From contig CM063106.1 in NCBI GenBank assembly GCA_031841125.1, positions 18,042,001 through 18,106,000 of the forward strand: a stretch of DNA of 64,000 nt, written 5' to 3'. The DNA comes from Acanthococcus lagerstroemiae. Taxonomy: Eukaryota > Arthropoda > Insecta > Hemiptera > Eriococcidae. Made by a program: the position numbers and the translations under genes. The notes beneath the pieces were generated by a model. That model saw only the letters and a list, made by a program, of their open reading frames with translations, was not told where the DNA came from and searched no databases. Below are positions 23,933 through 34,300 of this stretch, piece after piece; the stretch's first letter is position 1; every line of letters starts with the position of its first letter.

Positions 23933-24240
23933 TCTCTACTATATAAAAGTGTAAGTTAGTCTGTTTTTGTGTGTTTGTTCGAGGTTGGCAGGTGTCGAAA
24001 TTGTTTTACATTGAACTTCTTTACACTATGTTAAAATTTGTTGGTGGTAGCTGTCTCCTTTCAAAAGTTATTAGGGGTTTGAAAATCTGACTGCATGTAA
24101 AAATGTGTCCTGTAGGGCCTCATGATCAAAATGTCTAATATATATGAAATTGTTAGTTTGTCTGTGGGTAGGTGTGTGTGTTTGTTCGAGGTTGGCGGGT
24201 GTACCATAAGAGCTGAGGGCAGACGCGAATACAGGAGAGA
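23933..24240 (+). mobile_element. Two Helitron-like 5' ends in tandem
   Basis: At 23933 an A is followed by TCTCTACTATATAAAAGTG, then TTAGTCTGTTTTTGTGTG and TTTGTTCGAGGTTGGC. At 24133 a second copy begins TCTAATATATATGAAATTG, then TTAGTTTGTCTGTGGG and the same TTTGTTCGAGGTTGGC. Helitrons start with 5'-TC followed by an AT-rich TCTATATATA-type start, and many insect copies continue with a TTTGTCTGTTTG-type stretch. I could not find matching hairpin plus CTRRT 3' ends, so both may be truncated. Confidence 0.5.
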
Positions 24241-25595
24241 ATTGAGGTCCGGACCCCCTCCTCCAAAATATCTAAATACTTACCAACATAACTTATTTAT
24301 TATGTAGTATCAGTTCCAGCGATGGATTTCCCAATAGGCACATTAGGCAAATGCCCAGGGCGGCAGATTCTTATACAAAAACAGCGAGGAAAGGAAAGAA
24401 ATTCGGAAAAAGAGAAAAAGAAGAAGAGACTGAGAGAAAATAAGAAACTTTTCCCTTGCCGAGAAAAACATTAAATCATGGATATGTCATTCTTTTATAA
24501 TTTTGAAATTCCTTAACATGTACTAGCACCACTACCCGCTCTTCGTATGGGACTACTGGGAATGGGGAATGAAAACTAAAAACAAATATTTGTAAAATGT
24601 ATGACATGCGTCATGTGTATATTCATAGAAGTAAGCATGTATTTTGGCCGTTCATCCTACAGAGAGCGTTGCAATCTGCCATTGTTATAAGTTATGAAAA
24701 GGTGAACCTTTTTGTCAAACTCTATTGTACTGGTGCCAAAAACATGCCTCTTTTCATCTGCGATACTAGCGCTGGACGGCCCGATATAACCGAAAATGTC
24801 TATCAAACCTATCTTCATGGTAACACTGATCACAATGTTGAAGCGCTCCCTTTGTAACGAAAATATACCTCGTCTTACCGCGCAACCAATGACCTCACCG
24901 AAACGCGTTGTATGTTTTCGCGTCGCATTTTCGTTTCACAAATTTCAGAATGACCCTCAGCCTAAAGACATCCATGTCAAAAAGAAAATATTGTAGAAGT
25001 TGCAGAAAACACAACTGGGAAATAATTATCAATTTTTGACCTGTAGCTCATTGGGATAATATGGAGTGGAGGGGTTGGGGGACATCTCGTTGAGTGCCTA
25101 TAGCGACGGCTTAGCTTCTAAATCCGAAGCTGGTTACAAAGGGCGTAGCAAAAAGTGGAGTCCATGGGACCAAAAAGAAGAAGTGAAGTGACCACCTACT
25201 TATCAATCACAGTAGCAGCCGATACCGGTAGAGGGGGAAGCGGAGAGGGAGAAAAACTGCAAGAGTTTTCAGGCTGGGAAAAATTACAGATGTGGATCAC
25301 AGGGAATCGTTAGAAGATGAACGGAGAGGGAATGCGGAAAAACAATTTGCGGTAACGGGAAGAGGAGAGGACATACTAATGCCTGCAGAGCTCCGTGCTA
25401 GTAAATTATGACATGTATTCGCGTGTTTCCATGGCACAGAGGGGGGCACAAAATCCCTCCCCTCGTGGGCTTCGTAACTTTTTTTTCGGCTGGAACTTTT
25501 TGGAATTGTTTTACATTGAACTTCTTCACACTATGTCAAATGGTGGCGGTAACTGTCTCCCTTCAGAAATTGTTAGGGAATTGAAAATCTAAAAT
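23994..25595 (+). repeat. Dispersed repeat containing ATTGTTTTACATTGAACTTC
   Basis: The segment near 23999-24090 (TTGTTTTACATTGAACTTCT, CACTATGT, GTAGCTGTCTCC, GAAAATCTGA) recurs at 25503-25592 with about 85-90% visible identity. Between the copies lie a GGGCGGCA-type word (24357), an AGAAAAAGAAG-rich tract (24390-24470) and no gene. Confidence 0.6.
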
Positions 25596-25689
25596 TTCCA
25601 AAACGAGCTCAAAATGTCTTTTATGTATTTAATTGCGTATTAGAAGACATATTTAGAAAACTGGAAATGGTGAAAAACTAAACCATTGA

Positions 25690-26690
25690 AGATTCGTGCA
25701 CGATGTTGTACTGGTAAACGAGGATATAAAGATGCTACAGGAAATGGGAGTAAAAATTGACGAAGGTACGTGCAGAGGCGGGTTTAGAAATGAATACAAG
25801 TAAAACAAAACTACATATTATCCAATATGGAAGGGAAATGTGAACCACAATACAAGGAACTGAAGTAGAGATAACCTTCGAATTTGACTATTTGGGACAG
25901 ACACAATCGTTTGAAGACACAGAAAAAATATAGAGATAACTAAAATAATAAATAAAGTATGGGCAAGCTTCTGGATTTTAAAAAACATGTATAAAGGTAA
26001 AATGAAGATTGAAACAAAGACGAAAATATTGAAAAGATGCACTCTACCAGTCCTCACCTATGGAGCCCGAACGTGGGCCCTAACAAAGAAGCAAATAAGA
26101 AGGTTGACTACCACAGTGAGAACAGTGACGAAACTAAGGGGGGCACGGGAGGGCTGCTCCTCCAAGCTTCCGCCGGAATGGATCAAAAGTTGGGAAAATT
26201 CAACCAGCCAAAAGAGATTCCGATTTTTCCCCTTAGGTAATACCAAAAAAAAATTGATATTTGGGGATTTGACAATTTTTGCCCCCCTAGGAAAAACTTT
26301 TCGCTACGTTCCTGAGTGAGAAAGATAGAACAGAGTGAAAAACAAAAAAATAAGAGAGGAAACGGGTATGAAAGAGATAAGTTGGAGATCAAGAAATTAT
26401 AATGGGATTACGGGGAATATATTGCACATGAAGAAGGAACATGATAGAACAAAATTATCAGTGAGTGGGGATCTTACGACAAGAAAAGAAGGAGAGAAAG
26501 CCCAGGCACAAAATGGCGAGATGATATAACTAAAATTACAGGAATAATATGGGGAAGAGTAGCCCAAGAGCGAAAAATATGGAAAAAAGCTGGGGAGGCC
26601 TATATCCAAAGGGTCTGAGGAGTTCGGTGTACAAAGTGTATATCTTCTACTGTATGTATGTATTTATCAAACTGTAGAACTATACAAATA
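25690..26690 (+). pseudogene. Non-LTR retrotransposon, 3' part of reverse transcriptase ORF, broken
   Basis: The plus strand starts inside the RT domain near DDVVLVNEDIKMLQEMG (the catalytic FADD region), continues through FEFDYLGQ and NKVWASFWILKNMYKG, then ILKRCTLPVLTYGARTWALT, the conserved thumb block of non-LTR reverse transcriptases, and ends with the C-terminal KKIREETGMKEIS and EAYIQRV-like words. Frames shift several times and an in-frame TAG is present. The end at about 26645-26690 has TGTATGTATGTAT and an AATAAA-like word, typical of a LINE 3' end. The 5' end is truncated at the FADD region. An insertion at about 26137-26330 splits the frame. It is inactive. Confidence 0.8.
26137..26330. 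mobile_element. Small insertion splitting the LINE
   Basis: After the LINE words GTGACGAAACTAAGG the sequence switches to GGGGGCACGGGAGGGCTGC, runs about 190 bp and includes TTTGCCCCCCTAGG near 26277-26291, an inverted echo of the left GGGGGGCA. LINE homology resumes with KNKKIREETG. This looks like a short nonautonomous DNA element, but exact ends and target duplication are not clear. Confidence 0.5.
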
Positions 26691-27399
26691 AAAGGCTGAT
26701 ATTAATTACTGTCCCAAAGATTTCGGTTTGGAAACCATATTCAGCATTATTTATATTATAATTATCCAATTGAACCCTGTATCTTTGTCTGAACAACGCA
26801 AACATGAAGCGATAAACTGCAAATGAATCAGGACATTCCGAATAAATGCAATATGATTTGAAGAGCAGGTGTCCAGAAGGTCTGGACCCTCCTTGCAATT
26901 TCGTCAAATAGTTTTCTCATAATTTTAGCACCCCCCCCCCTTATCTAACTCACTTAAGCCAACTCACTTTAGCTCACGGTCTAGAGAGCCGTAAAGGGGG
27001 TCGGCTAGTTATTCTATAAAAACGTTTGAGTTCATGATGGAACTATATCCAGGACTTCTCGATGACCCAGAAAGTGTGCACTCGGAAATTAGACTAAGTG
27101 GAATACGGGTCCCCAAAGAAATTTTCGATTTGCGGTCATCGCATTAGTTGGCAAATTTTGGATTCACGCTCCTCCTCTCCCCTCCTCCACCAATGAAGAA
27201 GTTTTGGAACGCCTGTGAGAGTTCCACGGTATTTTAAATTCTTAAACAAAAATGAAAGTGTTTCAAAAGTCGTAAACGAGTTTTAAAGAATCAAGTCGAG
27301 TTCTAATCAAGTTTAGAAAAGCTTTACAGATTCTTAAACAAAATCGCTGATGAGAGATAAATGAGACTTGAAAATTCTAAAAAGTTGAGAGCCTCAATA
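26691..27399. other. Gene-free spacer
   Basis: Contains a run of about ten C near 26931 followed by CTAACTCACTTAAGCC, and from 27170 a CTCCTCTCCCCTCC stretch leading into AGTTCC/TTAAAG words shared, inverted, with 23580-23690. The latter suggests that the palindrome below belongs to a dispersed family whose outer part begins near 27170. Confidence 0.4.
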
Positions 27400-28532
27400 A
27401 ATCGTGATTAAGTTTTGAAAAATTATAATCAAATCTGGAAGAGTCGCAAAGAGTCTTGAGCCAGTTTGAAACAGTCTTACAGGCTTAGCTTCTGTATCAT
27501 GGACCTTCCATCAAGGTCTCTAATTTTACTCTCAACGCGAGCCCTGGAATCCGCCCTTTCAAGCATTACCTCAGAAACGTCGAGCCGAGAAATAATTTTC
27601 ATAAGTTTTAATCTAGTCGTGAAAAGCCAGTAAATCTGGAACAGGAATCCTGCAAAGACGTGAGCAGATTCAGGCGAGTTGATTTACAAAGTCTTATACG
27701 AGCTTGAAAAAGCCTCATGAATTTTAGAAAGTCTTGATCTTGCTTTTAAGAGTAATAGTTGAAGCTGGAAAAGTTTTTAAGAGTCATAAGTGCATTTTGA
27801 ACAGGCTTAGCGAATATTAAACAAATTTTAAAAAACTAAAATTTTAAAGTAGTCTGTAAAAGTCTAAGCAGTTCTGAAGATCACTGAAAATTAAACTTTA
27901 GCTAGTCTTGAGGGCTACTCCAGTGTCCTTTTCAAGGAAGAAAATTGTTTAGAATTATGATGTACGAAAAGATGTCTTCGAAAATATTCCGGAAGTCGAT
28001 AATCTCATGAATGGAAAAAATTTGATGGTACCCTTTGGAAATTATTTTTATTTTCAACGGTAATAAGAAGAATTTTCCATTCGTGTAATTATCGACTTGG
28101 TGAACATTTTCGAAGACTTCTGTTTGCACATCTCAATAACACCCAATTTTTTTTCTTGAAGAAAACACTGGAGTAGCCCTTAAGACTATGTAATTAAAAC
28201 TTCAATTTTCAGAATTTCTTAGACTTTTCCGGACTACTTTAACATTTAAGTTTTTTAAAACTCATTTAATACTCCCTAAGCCTGTTCAAAATGCACTTAT
28301 GACTCTTTTCGGGCTTGCATATAACTTTGTAAACTAGCTCAACCCAATTTGCTCACGATTTTACAGGATTTCTGTTCAAGACTAGATCAAGCTATAAAAA
28401 ATTTTGGCTAATGCTCTTCTAAACGGTACAAAAATTCACGAAAACTGTTTGAGACTGTAAGACTCTTTTGCAGATTTGCTCAAGACTCTTTACGATTTGA
28501 TTACGATTCTTCAAAACATTTAATCAGAATTC
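27400..28532. mobile_element. About 1.1-kb imperfect palindrome (foldback element)
   Basis: The left arm and the reverse complement of the right arm match from the outside (ATCGTGATTAAG...AGAGTCTTGAGC against 28480-28532) through GAGTCATAAGTGCATTTTGA and ACAGGCTTAG, then GGGCTACTCCAGTGT near 27912 (partner near 28180), down to GTCTTCGAAAAT and GTCGATAAT near 27975-28010 (partners near 28095-28125). The centre is near 28047. The left arm carries about 160 extra bases around 27480-27600. No coding frame. A transcript would form a very long hairpin. Confidence 0.8.
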
Positions 28533-28778
28533 CAAATATTTCTCAGTTATCTAAATTTCCATAGTGAGGACAAAAAATGATTCAAGTACTGAGGCTCTGT
28601 ACCTGGGAATGTGAAAATGAAAACTATGAAATTTGTAACCATTTTCAATTGCTTCTCCCTGAATTGCTTTGTGGACCCACCATTGTAGGTACATGGTATC
28701 TATTGTTTATTTACTTACTTTATTAATATTTTTAGCATTATACCTCTTCGTTTCATAATTGATTTATTTCGATTGCAG

Positions 28779-28907
28779 GTGATACTACTCAGTTACCGAC
28801 CTCAACGATAGCAAAACAGCGGCTTGAGATCTCTACTGGATGCATGAATTTCAATCTACTTTTTCAGACTCATCAATCACGATCTGACGCATCAAGATCG
28901 AAATTCG
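28779..28907 (+). CDS. Candidate exon 1 of an unknown spliced gene
   Basis: A GATTGCAG acceptor and a GTACGC donor bracket 129 nt that stay open in one frame (DTTQLPTSTIAKQRLEISTG and a Ser/Arg-rich QSRSDASRSKF end). It leaves one extra base (phase 1), which is completed by the two leading bases of the exon at 31044, so the pair is phase-compatible. I do not recognise the protein. No start codon exon is identified upstream. Confidence 0.35.
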
Positions 28908-28941
28908 GTACGCAGTCGCTAATCGTTTTCGGTTTCTTAAA

Positions 28942-29042
28942 TTTAACTCGTTAATGTAAGCCGTGTTGTGCAAGGGGTCGTGTCGATGTGTCCTCGAATT
29001 TTACTCGATGATTTAAGCCGTGTTGTGCATGGGGACGTATGT
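28942..29042. repeat. Short duplication around TAAGCCGTGTTGTGCA
   Basis: The segment TTAACTCGTTAATG plus TAAGCCGTGTTGTGCAAGGG at 28942-28980 is repeated, with a few changes, at 29000-29040. Two copies only; function unknown. Confidence 0.6.
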
Positions 29043-29880
29043 CATATTTACCAATCGCTTATTTTATTCCTAAATCCAGAAGGTGAAGTTAGAGGATAGA
29101 CCCATTAAGGAATGGTTGCGGATTTGAAAGTGCTCATGTTCCCAGTACTTCATTCCATTTCGTAATTGCAATGGACGTAGGAAACTATTCTTTTCTTTTT
29201 GAAATGGAAATTTTCGGACTAAGAATGAACACACTTGGTTTTATAAGCGAGGGAATAAAACATGCAATTATGCTGCGCGATGAACCATTAAGCTTCTTGC
29301 TATTGGTTGTTTTTATGGAAAAAGGACATTGACTTTCTTTGAGTTAAAAAGTACAGAATTAAAGTATAGAAATTCTGATTTGGCCGACGTCCAAGAGTCT
29401 TCCGTATAGCCAAAATTTTTGAAGTGCAGTGCCTCTCACTTTTTTTTTGTTAGGAGAGATCCTCTCCGCTCCTTTAGCATCACCACCAGTGCAGGGTACA
29501 AACTATAATGCTCTTGATCTCACTTTTTCAGGGGGGGAGGGGGTCAAATCTGCTTGAAAAAATTACTTTGAAGCTGTGATCTGCGGTATATCAGGGTTTG
29601 AAAATCGCTCTTCCTTCCCAAATGGGAGCTTAAATGAACAATCGACTTTCGAATTTCAAGTAACAAAGTACGCTTTTATGCAAATTAATGGAAAACTGAT
29701 GTCATCCTCAAAATTCCAGTGGTTATTTTAAAAAACAGCTCTACGTTTTCACAGCAGTTCGCTGTAACATACTCGACAATCAGGATAAAACGAAAAAAAA
29801 GAAACGATTTTTTCTAATTTAAATTGTGAACTTATTTTTTGTTTCAATTGTTTTTGGGTTCTGAATTCTTTCTTTACCAA
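29043..29880. other. Gene-free spacer
   Basis: Nothing recognisable apart from a GGGGGGGAGGGGG run near 29531 and poly-T tracts. Confidence 0.35.
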
Positions 29881-29889
29881 TTTACACAG

Positions 29890-30560
29890 TGTATTTAGTT
29901 CTATTTATTCCTTTTTTTGACAAAAACTTTTTATTCTTTAGACGTTCCCTTGATCTAATTAGTTCCCTAATGTCGTTCGAACTTTGCATTGGAGGCTTGT
30001 TACGCCTTTCCCCCGTTTTGTTCGAGTTTCCACATGTGATTTTTTTTTCAATAAAATGAATTGGTAATTTGGACTTTGTCACGGTATCTGTTTGGTCCCA
30101 TAATTAGTTCTTCGCATATTGGTTTACCTATTTAGCTGTTACAGTCGCCCATCATCAGTAGATCATTCTGTTTTTTGTTGCTTTGAGGGCTTATTATTTC
30201 CGAAAGGGTTTCATAAACGTTATCGGTTTCTTCCTCGCTGGAGGCTGAAGTGGGGGCATAGACATGCACAATGAACGTAGTTTGGCGTTGGGAGATTTTC
30301 ATTGTCAGATAATCCGCAAAGTTCCTTTAATTTATTTTTGCATTTACTGTTAATTAAGAAGCCATACCTTTTTGCCCTCCTCCTTTTCCGATATAGCAGA
30401 ATAGGTTTGTTTCGATTATGGCCTCTCCGTCCTTTCGTGTCCTCACGAGGCCTAAAATATCCATTTTGCCCATTTCCAAAGCTTACTGAAGTTCTGTTAA
30501 ATTTTCCTCATTTTTGAAGGTTCTTACGTTTCGACTAACCCTAAAATTATTTCATTGGGC
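29890..30560 (-). pseudogene. Non-LTR retrotransposon endonuclease remnant
   Basis: Read on the minus strand, fragments follow the order of an AP-endonuclease-type (EEP) domain: VRTFKNEENLTELQ, ALEMGKMDILGLVRTRKDGE, a YIGKGGGQKGMA block, then, after a frameshift, IVHVYAPTSASSEEET and LLMMGDCNS. The HVYAPTS and MGD(F/C)N motifs are catalytic-core signatures of LINE endonucleases. Stops and frameshifts are numerous and the domain breaks off near 30100, so the protein is dead. The portion 29882-30082 is poorly conserved. Confidence 0.75.
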
Positions 30561-31043
30561 CCACTCCCCGCTTGGAATTGCATTTGATACGCCTGAGCTA
30601 GTGTAGCTCATGAACCGTAAAGGAACTTTGCATTTTGGTTAAATATTGAAAAATTAACGTTTCGCTCAACCTCCGGTCACTGACGCGATACTCGAAAGGG
30701 TAGTTCCTGTGGCCGGGGGTGTGGTGTCATAGGGACCACTTTAGCATGCGTGCATCGCCATACGTCCCACCACACCAAGTAGTTGAACGTTTGGGAAGGT
30801 TTGAACAGTATTAAGACCTCCAGACTTGATTAAAAATCGCTAAGACCCCTCCGGACTTTACACGAATCTTGAAAAATTCTTTAGGAATCTTGCAGCTATA
30901 TTGATCCTGAGTTTTCTTTGCCTCCCTCCCCGACACAAGAGGTGGGTTACAAGATTGACTAAAGCGCCTAACGACTAGAGAATTTATTATACCAAATCGC
31001 TAATATAGTCGTACATATTTTTGATCAGTTTGTGTATTTTCAG
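30561..31043. other. Gene-free spacer
   Basis: A GTGGCCGGGGGTGTGGTG word (30710) has a partial inverted partner CCACCACACC (30767). No gene. Confidence 0.3.
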
Positions 31044-31173
31044 GCTTGAAGAATTCAGAATATGCTGCCGTTAGTGACCATGGCGAGAAAATTTGTGTTA
31101 ATTTTTTTCATGGGCAGGAAAACATGGAATTGAAACTATCTATCAACATACGATATATTTACATAGAAAGAAC
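31044..31173 (+). CDS. Candidate exon 2 of an unknown spliced gene
   Basis: A TGTGTATTTTCAG acceptor and a perfect GTAAGT donor flank 130 nt that are open in the frame demanded by the exon at 28779-28907: after the joining Gly come LKNSEYAAVSDHGEKICVNF, FHGQENMELKLSINIRYIYI and ER. The composition looks coding. I do not recognise the family. Any following exon would have to lie across or beyond the satellite that starts about 200 bp downstream. Confidence 0.35.
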
Positions 31174-31369
31174 GTAAGTTCATCAATATTTCGAGATCAA
31201 AATTTTTTTCGGCGAAAAATTACGTCGGTTTTTACTAGTAATAATTTAATCAATTCGTTTTAAGCTACTAACTGGATCTAAAACATGAAAAATATCTTAA
31301 ATCTACATGCAATGTGCACACATGATTCGCCTCTGTAGGTTCCTACATTTTCCCGGGAGGATAATCCGG

Positions 31370-34300
31370 TCAACACATCATTAGAGGTTTTAGTTTCAGA
31401 TGAGTGTTATGATAGGTTGCCCAATGGTTCGTGTCATTGCCTGGCGGATACAGCGAACCCCGGTTTAGGATCGTTCTGTGGAGGGCCTGGCAGATTACCC
31501 CTGGTGTACGTGTCATTGCCTGGTGGAGGTTGGAGCTTGTGCATGAAATGAGGTTCATGTAGTTAGGGATAAGCGGTATTCAGAACTACTGGTGAGACAG
31601 TTAGAGGGTGCGTTTGTTTCCGCATTGGTGATTTTTGCTGTATTCCTCTGGAGAACGATTCCAGCAGCGTCTCAGTTGCTGGTTGAAAGTTCAGAGAAAG
31701 AGGATGGTCCCAGCATCGCGATCCAATGTTGAAAGTGCCACCTTTGTTCGGCTGCTTCAACATGTAGGGACAGTTACCGTGATAGTTAGGATCCTCTATC
31801 GCAAATTAGGGTGTGTGCAGCGGACAAGGCCTTGGTTGGTTATTCCACAGTGTGGGGTATTGCGCTGGTGGAGGTTGTTAGTTTAGTTGCTGATTTCATG
31901 AGTAGGATCAGCGAGCATCGTGTTGCTGGTGACAGTCGAGAGGATGTCTCTGCATGGCGATTTTGACGATGCCATCTGGAGCGTTCACAGTAGCAGTCCG
32001 TGTGTGGTTAAGGATTCATTGAAGAGGATTGTGCAGCATCGGCGATCCCAATGTTGAAAGTGCACCTCTGCGCTTCAGCATGTAGGGACAGTCACTGTAG
32101 TAGGTTAGGATCTCTCTATTGCAGTTAGGGATGTGTTTTGAGCGACAGCCTCGTAGTTATCCCTGGTGGAGTTGGAGTTTGTGCAGAATGAGGTCATAGT
32201 TAGGAAGCGGTCATCTGAACTCTGCAGTAGTGGAGGTGCTTACTTTCGCATTGGTGATTTTTGTGTATTCCCCTGGAACGATCAGAGCATCGTTTGCTGG
32301 TTAAAGTTCAGAGAAGGAGATGGTCGCAGATCGCGATCAATGTTGAAAGTTCCCTCTGCTGTCGCAGTAGGGACAGTTACCATGAGTAGGTTTGATTCTC
32401 TACGCATAGGAGTTTGCATGTGCGAGACAGGCCTTGTAGGTTTCCCTTGATGTGTGTCTTGCCTGTTGAAGGTTCGAGTTTGTGCAGGAAATGAGGTTCA
32501 TATAGTTAGGGATGAGCGTGATTAGAACTACTGCTGAGACAGCTAGAGGGTTCGTTACTTTCTGCATTGGTGATTTTTGCTGTATTCCTCTGGAGAACGA
32601 TTCCAGCAACGTCCGTGTTGCTGGTTGAAAGTTCAGAGAAGGAGGATGGTCGCAGCATCGCGATCCAATGTTGAACGTGCCACCTTCTGCTGCTTCAGCA
32701 TGTAGGACAGTTACCGTGACTAGGTTTTAGGATCTCCTATTCGCAGGCAGGGAGGTGTGGCAGCGGACAGGCCTGCTAGGTTTTCCTTGATGTGTGTAAT
32801 TGCCTGGTGGAGGTTGGAGTTTGTGCAGGAAATGAGGTTCATGTAGTTAGCGACGAGCGGTGATCTGAACTACTGCTGAGATAGCTGGAGGGTGCGTTAC
32901 TTTCTGCATTGGTGATTTTTGCTGTATTCCTCTGGAGAACGATTCCAGCAACGTCCGTGTTGCTGGTTGAAAGTTCAGAGAAGGAGGATGGTCGCAGCAT
33001 CGCGATCCAATGTTGAAAGTTCCATCTTCTGCTGCTTCAGCATGTAGGGACAGTTACCATGAGTAGGTTTAGGATCTCTCTATCGCCAGTTAGGGAGGTG
33101 TTGCATGTTGCAGCAGACAGGCCTTGGTAGGTTTTCCCTTGATGTAGGTGTCTTTGCCTGTTGAAGGTTCGAGTTTGTGCAGGAAATGAGGTTCATATAG
33201 TTAGGGATGAGCGGTGATTAGAACTACTGCTGAGACAGCTAGAGGGTGCGTTACTTTCTGCATTGGTGATTTTTGCTGTATTCCTCTGGAGAACGATTCC
33301 AGCAACGTCCGTGTTGCTGGTTGAAAGTTCAGAGAAGGAGGATGGTCGCAGCATCGCGATCCAATGTTGAACGTGCCACCTTCTGCTGCTTCAGCATGTA
33401 GGGACAGTTACCGTGACTAGGTTTTAGGATCTCCCTTTCGCAAGGCAGGGAGGTGTGGCAGCGGACAGGCCCTGCTAGGTTTTCCCTTGATGTAGGTGTA
33501 ATTGCCTGGTGGAGGTTGGAGTTTGTGCAGGAAATGAGGTTCATGTAGTTAGCGACGAGCGGTGATCTGAACTACTGCTGAGATAGCTGGAGGGTGCCTT
33601 ACTTTCTGCATTGGTGATTTTTGCTGTATTCCTCTGGAGAACGATTCCAGCAGCATCCGTGTTGCTGGTTGAAAGTTCAGAGATGGAGGATGGTCGCAGT
33701 ATCGCGATCCAATGTTGAAAGTGCCACCTTCTGCTGGTTCAGCATGTAGGGACAGTCACCGTGAGTAGGTTCAGGATCTCTCTATTGCAAGTTAGGGATG
33801 TGTTGCAGCGGACAGGCCTTGGTAGATTATCCCCTGGTGGAGGTTGGAGTTTGTGCAGTAAATGAGGTTCTTATAGTTAGGGACGAGCGGTGATCTGAAC
33901 TACTGCTGAGATAGCTGGAGGGTGCCTTACTTTCTGCATTGGTTATTTTTGCTGTATTCCTCTGGAGAACGATTCCAGCAGCATCCGTGTTGCTGGTTGA
34001 AAGTTCAGAGAAGGAGGATGGTCGCAGCATCGCGATCCAATGTTGAAAGTGCCACCTTCTGCTGCTGCAGCATGTAGGGACAGTCACTGTTAGTAGGTTA
34101 AGGATCTCTCTATCGCCAGTTAGGGGAGGTGTTGCATGTTGCAGAGCGGATAGGCCTTGGTAGGTTTTCCCTTGATGTAGGTGTCATTGCCTGTTGAAGG
34201 TTCGAGTTTGTGCAGGAAATGAGGTTCATATAGTTAGGGATGAGCGGTGATTAGAACTACTGCTGAGACAGCTGGAGGGTGCGTTACTTTCTGCATTGGT

